Shown here piece after piece: positions 1-11,931 of a stretch of DNA of 64,000 bases; positions within the stretch are counted from its first letter, which is position 1; the number at the start of each line of letters is the position of its first letter. The notes under the pieces were generated by a model. That model saw only the letters and a program-made list of their open reading frames with translations. It ran no database searches and had not been told where the DNA came from. Origin of the DNA: Carex sylvatica (lineage: Eukaryota; Streptophyta; Magnoliopsida; Poales; Cyperaceae); NCBI GenBank assembly GCA_964058845.1, contig CAXKVR010000325.1, positions 1 through 64,000 on the forward strand, in the 5' to 3' direction. The position numbers and the translations under genes are program-made.

Positions 1-604
1 ATTTTCTCTCTACTTCAAAGTGTTTATCTCATTAACTATGTACACAAGTTTTATTTATATTGAAGTTTTGTAGGCAAATATAATTTAAATGAATTTTCTA
101 ATCTTTAAAGCTTTTAATTCTATTGTTAGAATAAGAATAGAGTATCCATCAGGAGTTCTATTCAATTTTTTGTTGCTAAACTAATTTTTTTGGAGTAATG
201 ACTTGTATTTTTTATGGTATGATTTTCACTTTTTTTTTTATTTCATAGCTTTTATGTTATGTTTGTAAATTACAGTTCTTGTTTGAAATTGTATGGACCT
301 TTTTTTTTTGAAGTAGAAATGTGAGAGTCACGCCCCTCATATTCCATTAATTGAACGCACACCAGTGGTGTGAATTACATAAAAAAATTATTTACAAAAG
401 AAATGTGAGAATCACGCCACTAATATTCCATTGTATTTCACGTTTTTTTCCCCATTGTGTTCATCCCCACAACAAATTGGCATCTTGCTCTTTTTATACA
501 TAACAAGTTAGCATATTACTTTAAATGCTGATATGTGATATCTCCATATTATATCTGAATTATGGCCCTAATTTACAATGAAACCTGTGCTTTAAAGCCT
601 ATTA
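1..604. other. AT-rich intergenic stretch with a short direct repeat
   Basis: No coding potential is visible. A unit of about 33 bp beginning gaaatgtgagagtcacgcc occurs at 315-347 and again, slightly changed, at 400-432. The first copy follows a T run of about ten bases, which could be the tail of a minus-strand retroposon. Nothing else can be assigned. Confidence 0.5.
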
Positions 605-2040
605 ATGTGGACTTTTTACTTATATTTCGATGAAATGTGGTACTGCTATGTTTTGTTTGGTATTTTGCAGGAAAAAAGGCGAAAAACTGGTTCTGACAAC
701 TTTTCATACGGCCCGTATGATATTCTGTGCGGGCCGTACAAGAACTGCCCAACCACACAGAAGGATCCACAACAGAGGCACAAAGTCTCCAAGTCAAAGC
801 CCAGGCATACGGGCCGTACGGGATCTCGTACGGGCCGTACAACGCTGATTCGGAAAATCCAGCTGGAATCTGAATTGAGCACGATTTGAGGAGCCGAAAA
901 GGAAACCCCTCCAGGCGTGATCTGGGGCATTAAAGGAGATATTCCACAGCAGAAAAGGGAAATCAATCAATAACATTCCATCTATCATCATTCATTCTTG
1001 CTAGGTTTTGGACAGGAGGAAAAGAAGAAGAGAGGGGAAGAACGCGAGTCTTCCACGGATCTTCGGATTTTCCACTGTTTTATCATGAACTCTTTTATTT
1101 CTTGTTATTTGTGCTATCTCATGAATATGAGTAGCTAATTTACTTTGTTTCTAGGGGTAAGATGTAGTTTCTAGTTTAGTTTTGCTTGTATGCTACTAAG
1201 ATTTTGTGTTGAACGCTTGGTTTTTACTTTGTTATGTAGTATTTTTATTGCTCTATTTGTGCTTGCTTGAATCTGATTAGTCATCCCGTTAGATGAATGC
1301 GCACATCTAAGTGTGGAGCCAAGTCTATGAAATTCATTCCAACCGAATAAAGTATATGAAGTAGGGTGAAACCAAGGAGTACCCGAAAGGCGAAATTTTC
1401 CTTGAGCGAAAGTCCTTGGATACTTTTAGTAAACTAACAAATAACTTAGATAAATTAGGCCAAAATGCGAAAGTTGAGGTTTAACGCATCTAAGAGGGAA
1501 GTACTTGAGTCCGGTAATCGGGTATCAGGCCAAAATGCGAAAGTTGAGGTTAGGTATCTAGATCTGGTCAAAAGAAACCCTAAACACAGTATCAACACAG
1601 GAAACAGTAGCTGCAGCATTAACTTGAGGTGCCATACGGACCGTACGGGAATCTGTACGGGCCGTACGCCTTGAGACTGAACAGAAATGAAATCTGAACC
1701 CTGGAAACGCCCTTTTATCAATTGAAAACAACTTTAATTATCTCTTATTGTCTTTTAATCAGTAGAATTGTTAGAACTAAAACCAAACCAAATTCTTCTC
1801 ACTTCTAGAATCTCAAGTGATTTTAGGATAAGTCTAGTGTTTTTATTCCGTCCCTGTGGATCGATACCTGAGCATACTCAACGACAGGATAGTACACTTG
1901 CTATCTGAATTGACAGAGTATAACAAAGATTTAAAAAGTATAGCTTGCTATACTGAAACTTTTTGGCATATATTCTCGTGCGATCAATATGTTTATTCAT
2001 ATCTGCAATTTATGTATGATAGCATACTCTATAGGTGAAA
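605..2040. mobile_element. Probable LTR-retrotransposon fragment with paired palindromes
   Basis: No protein is encoded. The stretch carries repeats typical of noncoding LTR or adjacent sequence: a 26 bp unit (aggccaaaatgcgaaagttg...) at about 1457-1482 and 1527-1552, and near 1850 the string gtccctgtggatcgatacct, which resembles a phrase I associate with plant Ty3/gypsy LTRs. Six copies of a palindrome-like CCGTACGGGCCGTACGG motif occur in three pairs. The ends of the element and any target duplication could not be fixed, so the family is an inference from memory of similar sequences. Confidence 0.45.
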
Positions 2041-2112
2041 TGAATGTGAAAAAAAAATAATCACAAAAAAAAACCTAAATTATTGTAACTAAAGACATTT
2101 TTATTCATTCAA

Positions 2113-2417
2113 GTCATGTTTGATTATGGAGTAAGTGGTGGAGTAAATTCTTACTCCATCTTTAAGGAACCAAATGATGAGTAAATTTGAAGGAGTAAGA
2201 TGAAGTAACATTTGAGTTAATCCGAATTAAGTTGATCCATCTCTTTAGGTGGAGTAACTTAGTTCACTTATACACAATGTTATAATTTTCTCTCTCTTCA
2301 TGAGCTTACTTCACCAAACTCCAATTAACATCTAACTAAACATGATTATTTTAATGTACCTTAGCTTGGAATAAGAAATTTAATTTGAAATAACTTTACT
2401 CCACAACTAAATATGAC
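2113..2417. mobile_element. MITE-like element with 22 bp imperfect terminal inverted repeats
   Basis: The left end gtcatgtttgattatggagt and the complement of the right end gtcatatttagttgtggagt match at 18 of 22 positions over the full repeat. The interior repeats ggagtaa/ttactcc motifs. It is noncoding and about 305 bp long. No clear target duplication was found, so the superfamily is unknown. Confidence 0.5.
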
Positions 2418-2873
2418 ATGGAGCAACCTCTGGATGAGACCAATCACAAAAAAAAAAAAAAAAACATTAATCATGTTTTTGTCTTGAATAGATAAATGGG
2501 GGCACGTTCCTTGCAGATTCCTATTAAATTTATGCTCTCTCCAAAACAAGATAAGAAGAACATTGGTTTTTATGACTCAACTTAGTAAGTCAAAAAGCTC
2601 TTGAAATTTGGCATCACATACCTTTTTCATTACAGATAAATATTATTTTTTAATGCACTGTATTAAAAATTCACAAGTAAACTATGATAATCTATTTGAT
2701 GCTCATTACTACAAACAAAAATGCTATAAGGTTATTAAATCAATACTCTTTTAACTACATCTCAAAATTAAGTCAATACCCTTTCAACTACATCTAAAAT
2801 AATGGTGAGGAAAGCTATTCAATCTTGTTTTCTTGTACTTCATAATACCACCAAGGCAACAACCAGCTGCATT

Positions 2874-2993
2874 GGTAAGGTTATTAACAGAGTGAGTTTG
2901 ACTTCATGCAGCACATGGACGATAGAGTGAAAACGGCACTGAAGATTGTTCCTGCGCTGCTTAAAGAAACAATAATCTGTCAATATATTTACC
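2874..2993. mobile_element. 120 bp Mutator-like MITE, copy 1
   Basis: It starts ggtaaggttattaacag and ends with the complement of gggtaaatatattgacag. It is flanked by near-identical 9 bp sequences, agctgcatt and cgttgcatt. Its length and ends match another copy at 20893-21012. The 9-10 bp flanking duplication is what Mutator-type transposases make, so the superfamily is inferred from that. Confidence 0.6.
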
Positions 2994-2999
2994 CGTTGC

Positions 3000-3265
3000 A
3001 TTCCAACAAAGTTATTCAATAATGACGAGACAAGCTAGTCCGACTCGTGCTCGGAGTAGGTCCGATGCCCATCGGACTTACTTTGGTTCGATGGGTGTAG
3101 TGACCATCCGATTGCATCAAGATTCGCGTTATTTGTATTAAATCCGTTGCGTATGTATCAATTTCCTTGCGCACAGAACTTAATGTAATCCTATGGTGAT
3201 AAAGCTAATTGAACCTAAAAGTTGGTCCAATGCCCATCGGACCTACTCCTATCTGAATTCGCATT
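3000..3265. other. Intergenic stretch with small palindromes upstream of PEX22
   Basis: Two related palindromic pieces, taggtccgatgcccatcgga near 3057 and ttggtccaatgcccatcgga near 3222, occur with no open reading frame. They may be the ends of another small inverted-repeat element, but the boundaries are unclear. Confidence 0.3.
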
Positions 3266-3423
3266 CTCTGAGATATCTCATATTTTGCGTGACTTTTTGA
3301 AAAATCTCAACCGTTGAAATACGTTCAGCGCGAATCTCAAAGCTAAAATAATACTGGTTCCCTACGCTACCCCCGAATAGGCACCGGACACGTCGGTCAC
3401 GCAAAATATGAGATATCTCAGAG
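3266..3423. mobile_element. Promoter-proximal inverted-repeat MITE, copy 1 (upstream of PEX22)
   Basis: The element is 158 bp with a perfect terminal inverted repeat of about 28 bp, beginning ctctgagatatctcatatt and continuing ttgcgtgac. It ends 113 bp before the PEX22 start codon. A second copy, in the opposite internal orientation, lies at 23889-24044 just upstream of the Lunapark gene. Confidence 0.7.
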
Positions 3424-3535
3424 GATAAGCACTCGTATCTCAGTCCGACTCTTATTACAGGTAATCGCCGGTCAAATAAACCCCCTCCTCTTTCTCTCTC
3501 TCTCTCTTTCTCTTTCTCTTTAGTTATTTGACCGG

Positions 3536-5875
3536 ATGTCGGACCACGCCGGAACCCTGGTCAGTCGTGTGGCACGCCACCTCAATCGCAAGCTCTCCGA
3601 TCTTATCACCCTACTATTAAACCACAAGGTTGGTTCTTCTTCCCTCAATCTACTTTTCAAGAACCCTCCCAGCTTTCCCAATCTTTCTCACCTAACGATC
3701 AATGGTGTATTTTGAATTGTTGTCAGAGCGCAGGGTCAATCGGCGCAGTTGCTGGATTCGCCATTGCCGTTGTATTCGCATGGAAGGTTTTCAGACCTTC
3801 TCAGCCGAGACCAAGACCAAAGAGGAGGACGAACCCAGCGTCAAATGGTCGGTCTGGAGGAGGACACGTCACAGGGTCTGATGAATCTGATTTAGGTGTA
3901 GTACGGTCCCCTAGGCAGGTATGAATTACGTAATTGTTTATGAATTGACAAGGATTTAGTCTTTTAGGGTTTTGATTTTTGGCTTTTCTGATGGTGTTGA
4001 AGCTTGCACAAGGGGATAACATGAGGAGGAATCTCGGTGGCTGTCGCAAGGTAATTCTAAGGAAAGTAATGTGATTATTTTATTCTTTCTGGTTACGATT
4101 CAAGCAAAGTATCTACAGGACTAGGAACAAAAGCAAAGGTGCAAATTAAAAGTTGAAATTTAAATTGTGTTGTTGTAACACATTCCAAGTTAGTAATCAG
4201 GTCCTAACTAATCTAGTATCTGGTCTGAACTTAGCTTAGTGAAGGCAGATTTATTTGCTTATTTTCCGCTTTGTTAATTCTTACCATGGCAGGTTACTTG
4301 TCAATTGCTCGGTGTAATTCTAGAAGAAAAGAACCCTGAGGAATTACAGGTTACCCTTTTTCAAAACATACTCATAGTTTTTTAAGTACGGCCTTAAGTT
4401 TTAGCTGAACTAACAAATTTCATATATTGTTTTGTCAGAAGCACGTTACCGTAAGGGAATCAGCGGTGAAAGTACTATCTGAATTGGCAAAACATTGCGA
4501 CCTTTATTTGATGGAAACAGTGCTTGATGATGAGACTGAGGTTTGGCTTGAACTTTTGCCTTTTCTTTAATTATCTATATACTTCATAGAAAGTATATGT
4601 AAAGACTGGATTTCAATATGTATTTGTTGGTTCTTGTTCTGTAGCCATGTATTGGGTATTCCATCCAAACAATGCTCAACTTGGACATTTACCATTGTTC
4701 AAGAACTTAGTAACCTCATTTACCATTGTTCTTGGACTTAGTAACCTCATTACCATTGTTCTTGTACTTAGTAACCTCATTTATTATTGTTCTTGAACTT
4801 AGTAGCCACATTTACCATTGTTCTTGAACTTAGTAACCACATTTACCATCAACCATCGTTCTTGAACTTAGTAATCTCATTTACCATTGTTCTTGAACTT
4901 AGTAACCTCATTTATCATTGTTCTTGGACTTAGTATAACCTCATTCTTCGATTTCTCTTTATCTTATTTTCTTTATATGTTTATAAAATTCAATTTATGC
5001 ATTACAAGGCATCAAAATAGTTCAGGCCTTACCTCAGAAACCATAATGGTTATATTGCTGGCTGAAATTGAGATCCTTCTTTACTTTTATCATTGCTGGC
5101 TGTTATCTAAGGAAATAACCTTTGCAGGAGCGAGTTCTCTCTGCCCTAGAGGCTGCTGGTATTTTTAGGCCTGGTAGTTTGATGAAGGAGAAGGTAAATT
5201 ATAGAAATTTGGTTTGTACTACCTTTCTGCACTTTTAATTTTTCTGTTGGTTGAATCCAGTGGCTGTATTTTTGTCATTTGTTCCTTTTTTTCAATTTTT
5301 TTTTTCTTATTTCAATATATTGTGTTTATTTGTATCTGACTTGAGTACTACCGTATGAGATACTACCTAAGGAGTTTATACCAGTCTGGTCTTGACTGAG
5401 GGAAATCAATGAAGTCTTAAATTCAGAGTAATTTGATCATAGAATCAATATAAGCTCAAATTAAAGATGATGAGAATATTAAAAAGGACAGCTTAGGTTA
5501 GGCTAAAACAGTGCCATATTAGACTTGGCTAGACGAGTACCTTTTTTTTTTTTTAGGCAGACTGTAATACTATTTGCACATTTTTCAGGTTCTGTTTTGC
5601 AGCACTGAAATTGGGAGAACATCTTTTGTTCGACAATTGGAATCAGATTTACACATTGACACAAATCTTGATGTAATATCACAGCTATCGGTATGTGTTC
5701 TCCCTCTCCACTTTTTCATTGATATTTTGTCAGAGTAATCTCTAAATGTTTTTACTGGATTCTGAATTGTTATCAGCGGTTTATTGGGCGTCAATTGTAT
5801 ATCTCAGCAATGGAAGAGGGGCAAATAGGTCCAAATATTTTTACTTCTACTAGCTTGGAGCATTTCTTTTCTTGA
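3536..5875 (+). CDS. PEX22: Peroxisome biogenesis protein 22 (PEX22)
   Basis: PEX22 is the peroxisomal membrane anchor for the ubiquitin-conjugating enzyme PEX4, which recycles the import receptor PEX5. Coding exons are 3536-3628, 3727-3918, 4003-4050, 4293-4349, 4439-4540, 5128-5193, 5589-5690 and 5777-5875. All introns are GT-AG and each exon is a whole number of codons, giving 252 residues (Arabidopsis PEX22 is slightly longer). Residues about 32-53 (SAGSIGAVAGFAIAVVFAWK) are the single membrane segment, followed by a basic patch and a variable linker. The C-terminal PEX4-binding domain is well conserved: VTCQLLGVILEEKNPEELQ, DLYLMETVLDD, VLFCSTEIGRTSFVRQLE and the ending FTSTSLEHFFS. The start is the first ATG after a pyrimidine-rich leader (3490-3522). 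The identification rests on remembered similarity to the plant family and is strong. Confidence 0.95.
4687..4942. repeat. Minisatellite of about 31 bp units in PEX22 intron 5
   Basis: About eight head-to-tail copies of a 31 bp unit (atttaccattgttcttgaac ttagtaacctc) lie between exons 5 and 6. Units differ by point changes; one carries a 7 bp insertion (accatca). Spliced product is unaffected. Confidence 0.9.
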
Positions 5876-6690
5876 TGTTGGATCAAAACAGCCAAAGGAA
5901 TAATTCGCCAATCTCCATTCTTACCTTACTGTTTCTCCTTTTTGAACTAAGCTTTGGATCCGGCATGTGGGACCCATGATCCTGGCACTCTGTTTTTAAT
6001 ACATAATGTACTTATGTAGGCAACTTTGTGTAAATTAAGGATTATCAGTTCCTCAATGTAGCATTTTGTTTCATACTGTTCTTGTCAAATGTGTGAAGGT
6101 TATATAAAAAAAGCTCGTGCTATGTACTTGCTGTGTGAATCATGTAAAGTAAAAAAAAATATTTAAGGCCAGGAAGTGTGCCTAGGAGCATTTCTTAAAA
6201 GGAAAAAAAAAAAAGATCAAGGTGTCTCCTCAAATATTTTGTCGTGCATACATTTTTATCAATTCCATCTTCTAGAACCTTAAATGTTCAAAACTTTATA
6301 ATACCAATCAAAACTGAGGTACGATGTTGATATTGTCTGAAATTTATGGGCATCTCCTTTTTTAAAAGGAAAGCTGTTTTGCAAAAAGATTTGAGTAGAC
6401 TTCAAAAAATAAAAATAAAATGCAGGATCATTTGCCTCAATGAAGATGTAAATTAGAGACAAGGAAACATCTAGCATTGCATAATTTTAAGGATGCTGGT
6501 TTGAATCTTGGAGGATGCACCTTGGTGTATTTCTTTGTTTGTAAAATTGATGAAAAACTTTATTGATTGATTCTCATATCTATGTAAAATTTGATATCTC
6601 TAGTTATCGTTTTAGAAGGCTGATTGCTGAATAGCCGTAAGAGAGGATGTGAATAATGGTTATTAAGAGCCGATACTAGTTTTCCATTTT
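5876..6690. other. PEX22 3' flank and AT-rich intergenic DNA
   Basis: The first few hundred bases after the PEX22 stop codon presumably hold its 3' untranslated region; no unambiguous polyadenylation signal could be singled out. There is no further coding potential. Confidence 0.4.
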
Positions 6691-7146
6691 AGGCAACTGG
6701 GTTAATGCGTGGTCGAACTGATCATAACTACTGGCAATTCTTGTTGGTATTGAAATCTGGAACATATTTTATTTTGGTATACAAAAATTCCCTGCTTTGA
6801 TTGGACCTGTTTTTTGTTTGAGCAGTGGTTGGAGTCAAGTTAGCCAACTATTTAATCTTCATAAATGAATTTTTTTTTAGATTTCAAATCTGTTACTTTT
6901 TATACAGAGATCATTATCTTTGTTACTAGACCAATAATATTACTATATTAAGAGAGAATTTCATGTATCCCCTCAAAAACTTTAATATTACGTATTTTCC
7001 TCTCAAAAATTTGTAATAACATATTTACCCTTCAAAATAATAGAAACTCACATATTTATCCACAAATAATAAAATAATACAATTTAACATTTATTATTTA
7101 TCAAACAATTTTAATTAATACATCATGACCATTATAAACCTCTCTT

Positions 7147-7179
<33 letters not shown>

Positions 7180-8830
7180 CCCGTCCGCTTCAATTACTGG
7201 GTGTTTAGATCTAGTAAAGTAACCCAATTGTTGAGTTTTAGATCGGAACCGTCCGATTCAAATCCGTAACAATCCATCCGAAGTGGAGCACACATATTCC
7301 GAGCAAAGAATCCGAATTCTGAAGCAATCTCGAACGATGGTTTTGAATCAGATGGTGTCGATCCGAAACCCAAAAGTTGGGTTACTTTAGGGGATCCGGA
7401 CTCAATTACTGGCGCCTAAAACATTTTCCAGAAAAATCTGGCGCCAAGTTTAGCTCCGATATGCCAAAACCAATTAGGCCCCACATTTCAGAGTTGTGTG
7501 AATTTTTGTCCTGAACAGCAGAAGGCTTCGTTCAATTTGAACTCTTCAATTTCATCATGAGTTACGAATGAAGCACATGCAAACATCTATTATTGGCTAG
7601 ACTACAAGATGGCTTGTGTGATTCCCCAACATGAACAGCTAAGATATCAGCTTCTTGGTTGCTACCTCTTGGTACATAACATGAGCACAAGCTAATAGTT
7701 GTGCTGTTACAACACCAACATATAGATGGATATAGGTTAACAGTAGATACTTAGAACTAGCTACTTGAGTTGCCCCTGACTTCATTCTATGTTCCAAAAT
7801 CTTATATTCAACATATATAAGTCATCATAGTAGAAACATTCAAACCATTGAAACCTTACCAGTAAATAGGAAACCGTACCAGTAAACATTCAAACCATTT
7901 AAATCATTTTATGTATCAGTGAAGACATCTTTCAAACCATTCAAGCCATATCAGTAAATAGTATATAAAACAACAATTTCTATTCAACATATATAAGTCG
8001 AAACAACAAATTGCATATAAATTATATTTTAGTAGATTTCATATAACCAAATTAAATAGTTTAACAAATAGTACATAATTTAAAACTTTACATAATGAAA
8101 CATTGACAAATACATAATTAAATAGTACAAAGTTTATCAAATTACTAATCTAACAAAAATATTATATAGTTTACCAAATCAATGAGTCAACTAAGTTGAT
8201 TCTGAACTGAGTTGGGAGCAACTTGGATTCAACTCGTAAGACAACTGAGTCAATTAACTCGAGTTAGTTTCAACTTGAGTTATTGACAAGTTGAATCCGA
8301 ATTGATTCCGAACAAGGGTTGGTTGGACGTAAGAATTATTTTTTCTTCTGAGATGATAGGTTGGAACTTCAACTTGAGAATTGTTAATCCAATTGACCTT
8401 TTATTTTTGGATAGAAAATCAAATTGACTTTTTTCACATCAGTATTCTTTAACTAATAATATATTCTGGTACTGTTCAAACAAATTTAATTTAATTTTTT
8501 TTTTTGAAAAGCCAACTGGCAATGGCTGCATATTACAAATCAACACACAAATTTAATATTAAACTCTTAACTAATAACAAAGGAAAATAAAAACAGCTAT
8601 TCGATTGGTGATGAGGAGCAATTTAGTTATATAATTTTGGTAACTATATTCATTGAACTGAATCTGTATCTTCTGAGTAACGCTCTGGAATAGGTAGCAT
8701 TTGAACCATTCATTACGAAATTTAGAACTGTTCAATTTCGAATAATTTTGTCCGTAGCGACCGTCAGAATTGTATGAACTGACTAATTCACCGTGTAGAT
8801 ATCCGAAGAACATTCACTGAAACCTTGTTC
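6690..8830. repeat. Diverged duplicated block, copy 1
   Basis: Parts of this noncoding stretch match 21180-22340 in the same order. The clearest match is agatgataggttgg plus following bases (near 8350 and 21463), followed by ttaactaataatat/ttaattaataatat and a shared gcatttgaacc(at)ttcattacga segment (near 8696 and 22287). A (CT)n tract lies near 7140-7180. A T run followed by a short hairpin at about 8498-8530 resembles a retroposon tail. No gene is seen. Confidence 0.5.
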
Positions 8831-8889
8831 TGCTACCAGGCGGGAACGGAAACGAAAATGGATTCAATTTGAATGGCCGAAATACTGTG

Positions 8890-9090
8890 CGCGTGAGAAA
8901 AATTTTTTTACTTAGGCATGTTCGCTCGTGTTACTGTTCTCGTGGGAAAAAAAAATTCAGTTCCCACGAGAACAGTAAAAAGCAGTTCAAATTTTCACCA
9001 ATCTCATACCTACACTCATTCCTATCAGTGGGCCGAACAGGAGAGTGAATTTTTTTTCCCACGGAAACAGTGAATGGCAGAACAGGACCT
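8890..9090. repeat. Small inverted repeat region
   Basis: The sequence actgttctcgtgggaaaaaa is followed at once by its complement ending cccacgagaacagt, and a related arm (ttcccacggaaacagtgaat) lies near 9060. It looks like the remains of a short foldback element. It is noncoding. Confidence 0.5.
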
Positions 9091-9495
9091 AAATGTAAAT
9101 AAAACATGTATGCAAAAAAAGATAATCACTCCCTAATATAATTAATTTTAAATATTGATCTTGTGTGAAAAAATTGTGCTCAAATATCAGTTTGTAAAAA
9201 AGAAAGAAAGTTGGAATCCTTTCTTTCACTCAAATTAGCAATTTGTTTTACATTTAATTCACAATGTTTTCGGTATTGCAACTTTAATTTTGCTGATGCG
9301 GCAAAAGAGTATTATTTTTTTATGATATTCAGAAAATCATCGTTTAGTACTTAAAATTTCAGTTGAATTTATGTTAAATATTAATAATATTAAAACACAC
9401 ACATATATATATAAATAATATTCAAATTATTAAAAATAAGCACAAAAAAAATAAATTATTTTCACTAAAATTAATTATTTTTGTGATTTATATAT

Positions 9496-9882
9496 GAGGA
9501 GGGATCCAATTACACTCTTTTTTGGTGACACAGAATTACACTCTCCATTTTCAAAGTTTTCAAATTCCAAACAGTCGATCCAAACTGTTCAACATAATGG
9601 ATAATGGATATGTTAAAATGTACTTCCATATCAAATTTTATATTTTTTGAATTTTTTTTTTACTATTTATTAAGTATTTAACAAAATCGCTATATTCAGA
9701 CCATTGAATTTTTGTACCCATCTTAATAAATAGTAAAAAAAATTCAGAAAAATATAAAATTTGATCTGCAAGCACATTTTAACATATCCATCATATTGAA
9801 CGGTTTAGATCGATTGTTTGGACTTTATAAATATAGGGTGTAATCCGGTGTCACCAAAAAAGGGTGTAATTGGATCTCTCCT

Positions 9883-9883
<1 letters not shown>
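9496..9883. mobile_element. Foldback element, terminal type 'gaggagggatccaattacac'
   Basis: Its arms run gaggagggatccaattacac... and ...gtgtaattggatctctcctc. The inner arm carries the family core (gtcgatccaaactgttcaac, then aaattttatattttttgaat, then tttactatttattaag). The whole unit folds into a hairpin with a short loop. It is noncoding. The right end abuts a (TA)n(GA)n microsatellite at 9884-9964. Confidence 0.75.

Positions 9884-9964
<81 letters not shown>
9884..9964. repeat. (TA)n(GA)n microsatellite
   Basis: A long TA run is followed by a GA run. Similar TA/GA tracts border most of the foldback elements in this cluster (for example near 10180, 10620-10695, 11115-11145, 15000-15040 and 16308-16335). 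Confidence 0.95.
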
Positions 9965-10175
9965 GGGCTACCACACATTGCAATGCATAGGCATATTTGT
10001 GCATTGGACTATAAATCACCAGATTCAAAGTCCAAATTACCGATCGAAACCATTCATCTTGTTCTCCATATTAATATGTGTTTGGAGACCAAATTTTACA
10101 TTTTTTGAAATTTTTTTACTATTTATTAAGCCACTTTGAAAATCACTGATCCAACGGTGCCTTTTGATCTGGTGA
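9965..10175. mobile_element. Foldback element, left arm only, terminal type 'ctaccacacattgcaatgca'
   Basis: This is one arm of the subfamily seen complete at 16757-17176, ending where the loop would begin (ccaacggtgccttttgat). The second arm is missing, so it is a half copy. Confidence 0.65.
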
Positions 10176-10200
10176 TATATATATATAAAGAGAGAGAGAG

Positions 10201-10614
10201 AGGCTAATATACAATCGATTGTTCCTAGCCTCCCGTGCAACCAAGTCGTTTTCTGATTTTTAAAGTCCAAATGATCGATCCAAACTGTTAGATGTCATCT
10301 CCATATTAAAATGTGCTTGGAGACTAAATTTTACATTTTTTGGAATTTTTTTACTATTTATTAAGCCACTTTGAAAATCGCTGATTCAACGGTAGCTTCT
10401 GATTTTTACTATTTGGTAAGCCACCGTTGATCAGCGATTTTCAAAGTGGCTTAATAAATAGTAAAAAAATTCTAAAAAATGTAAAATTTGGTCTCCAAGC
10501 ACATTTTAATATGGAGATGACATCTAACGGTTTGGATCGATCATTTGGACTTTAAAAATCAAAAAACTATTTGGTTACACGGGAGGCTAAGAACAATCGA
10601 TTGTATATTAGCCT
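10201..10614. mobile_element. Foldback element, terminal type 'aggctaatatacaatcgatt'
   Basis: It is a complete hairpin: the left end aggctaatatacaatcgatt pairs with the right end aatcgattgtatattagcct. The arms contain the shared core, and the loop lies near 10395-10425 between copies of the ccaacggt-type motif. Confidence 0.8.
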
Positions 10615-10615
10615 A

Positions 10616-10694
<79 letters not shown>

Positions 10695-11112
10695 TTGGGC
10701 TAAAATGAGCCATGGCTTATTTCGCATTGGTGAGCCATAACTCATTTTAGCCATTTTGAAAATTCAAACAACCAATCCGAACCGTTCGTCTTGTTCTTCA
10801 TATTGAAATGTGCTTGGAGACCAAATTTTACATTTTTTTGGAATTTTTTTACTATTTATTAAGTATTTTTTAAAATTGCTGATCCGATGGTCCAGAAAAT
10901 TTTACTGTTTTTATTGTTCACAGTAAAACAGCAATTTTCAAAAATGCTTAATAAATAGTAAAAAATTTCCAAAAAAATATAAAATTTGGTCTCCAAGCAC
11001 ATTTCAATATAGAAATCACATCTAACGGTTCGGATCAGTTGTTTGGACTTTCAAAATAAAAATACGGCGTGGAGTACAAACGCTTGGTGAGTCATGGCTC
11101 ACCCAAGTCCAT
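10695..11112. mobile_element. Foldback element, terminal type 'ttgggctaaaatgagccatg'
   Basis: The outer ends include gagccatggctt and gtcatggctcacccaa and are more diverged than the core. The inner arms from ccgaaccgttcgtc to tttactatttattaag pair over about 180 bp. Confidence 0.65.
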
Positions 11113-11113
11113 A

Positions 11114-11145
<32 letters not shown>

Positions 11146-11146
<1 letters not shown>

Positions 11147-11911
11147 GAGGTTGGCTATTATACTTCCATAAGCATATGAGAGTATATGCTTATAATTGGT
11201 TTTTGCATTTTTAATGTCCAAATGGTCGATCTAAAGCACTCAACATGTTCTTCATACTAGAATGTGTTTGGAGACTAAATTTTATATTTTTTGAAAATTT
11301 TTTGATATCTTTTCAGAATTTTTCAACACAGTCATAAAAATATTAAAAAAAATACTAATAAAATATGAAAAACTCTGTTTTGAATAATTCTGAAAAAATA
11401 GTAAATTTTTTTCTAAAAATGTACAATTCGGTCTCCAAACACATTCTAGTATGGAGAATATGTTGAGTACTTCATATCAACAATTTGGACATTAAAAACA
11501 CAAAAATAACTTATAAGCATATGTTCTCATATGCTTATAAGTCATTTTTCATTTTCAAAATCTACAAAGTTGATCTGAACCGTTAGATGTGATATCTATA
11601 TTGAAATGTGCTTGGAGATCAAATTTTATATTTTTCTGAATTTTTTTACTATTTATTAAGCCACTTTGAAAATCGTTGATCCAACGGTGGCCTAACAAAA
11701 CAGTAAAATCAGAAGCCACCGTTGGATCAGCGATTTTCAAAGTGGCTTAATAAATAGTAAACAAATTCAAAAAAATATAAAATTTGATCTCCAAGCAGAT
11801 TTCAATATATAAATCACATCTAACGGTTCAGATTGACTTTTTGGATTTTAAAAAACGTAAAAATGACTTATAAGCATATGCCTCCATATGCTTATGGAAG
11901 TAGAGTAGCCA
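11146..11911. mobile_element. Double foldback element, terminal type 'gttggctattatacttccat'
   Basis: Two hairpins are joined head to tail. The first (about 11150-11545) and second (about 11525-11911) share the junction cataagcatatg motifs. The outermost ends, gttggctattatacttccat and its near complement ending gtagagtagccaac, pair across the whole unit. The second hairpin is closest to those at 16336-16742 and 49123-49548. It may be a tandem insertion or one element inside another of the same type. Confidence 0.65.
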
Positions 11912-11931
11912 ACATCTCTCTCTCTCTCTCT

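Noticed and set aside
573..991. Several overlapping open frames on both strands near 600-990
   Set aside because: They cover the GC-rich palindromes of a probable LTR fragment. None resembles a known protein, and the frames on opposite strands mirror each other.
9870..10139. Open frame rich in YIYIYI and RERERE
   Set aside because: It is a translation of the (TA)n(GA)n microsatellite.
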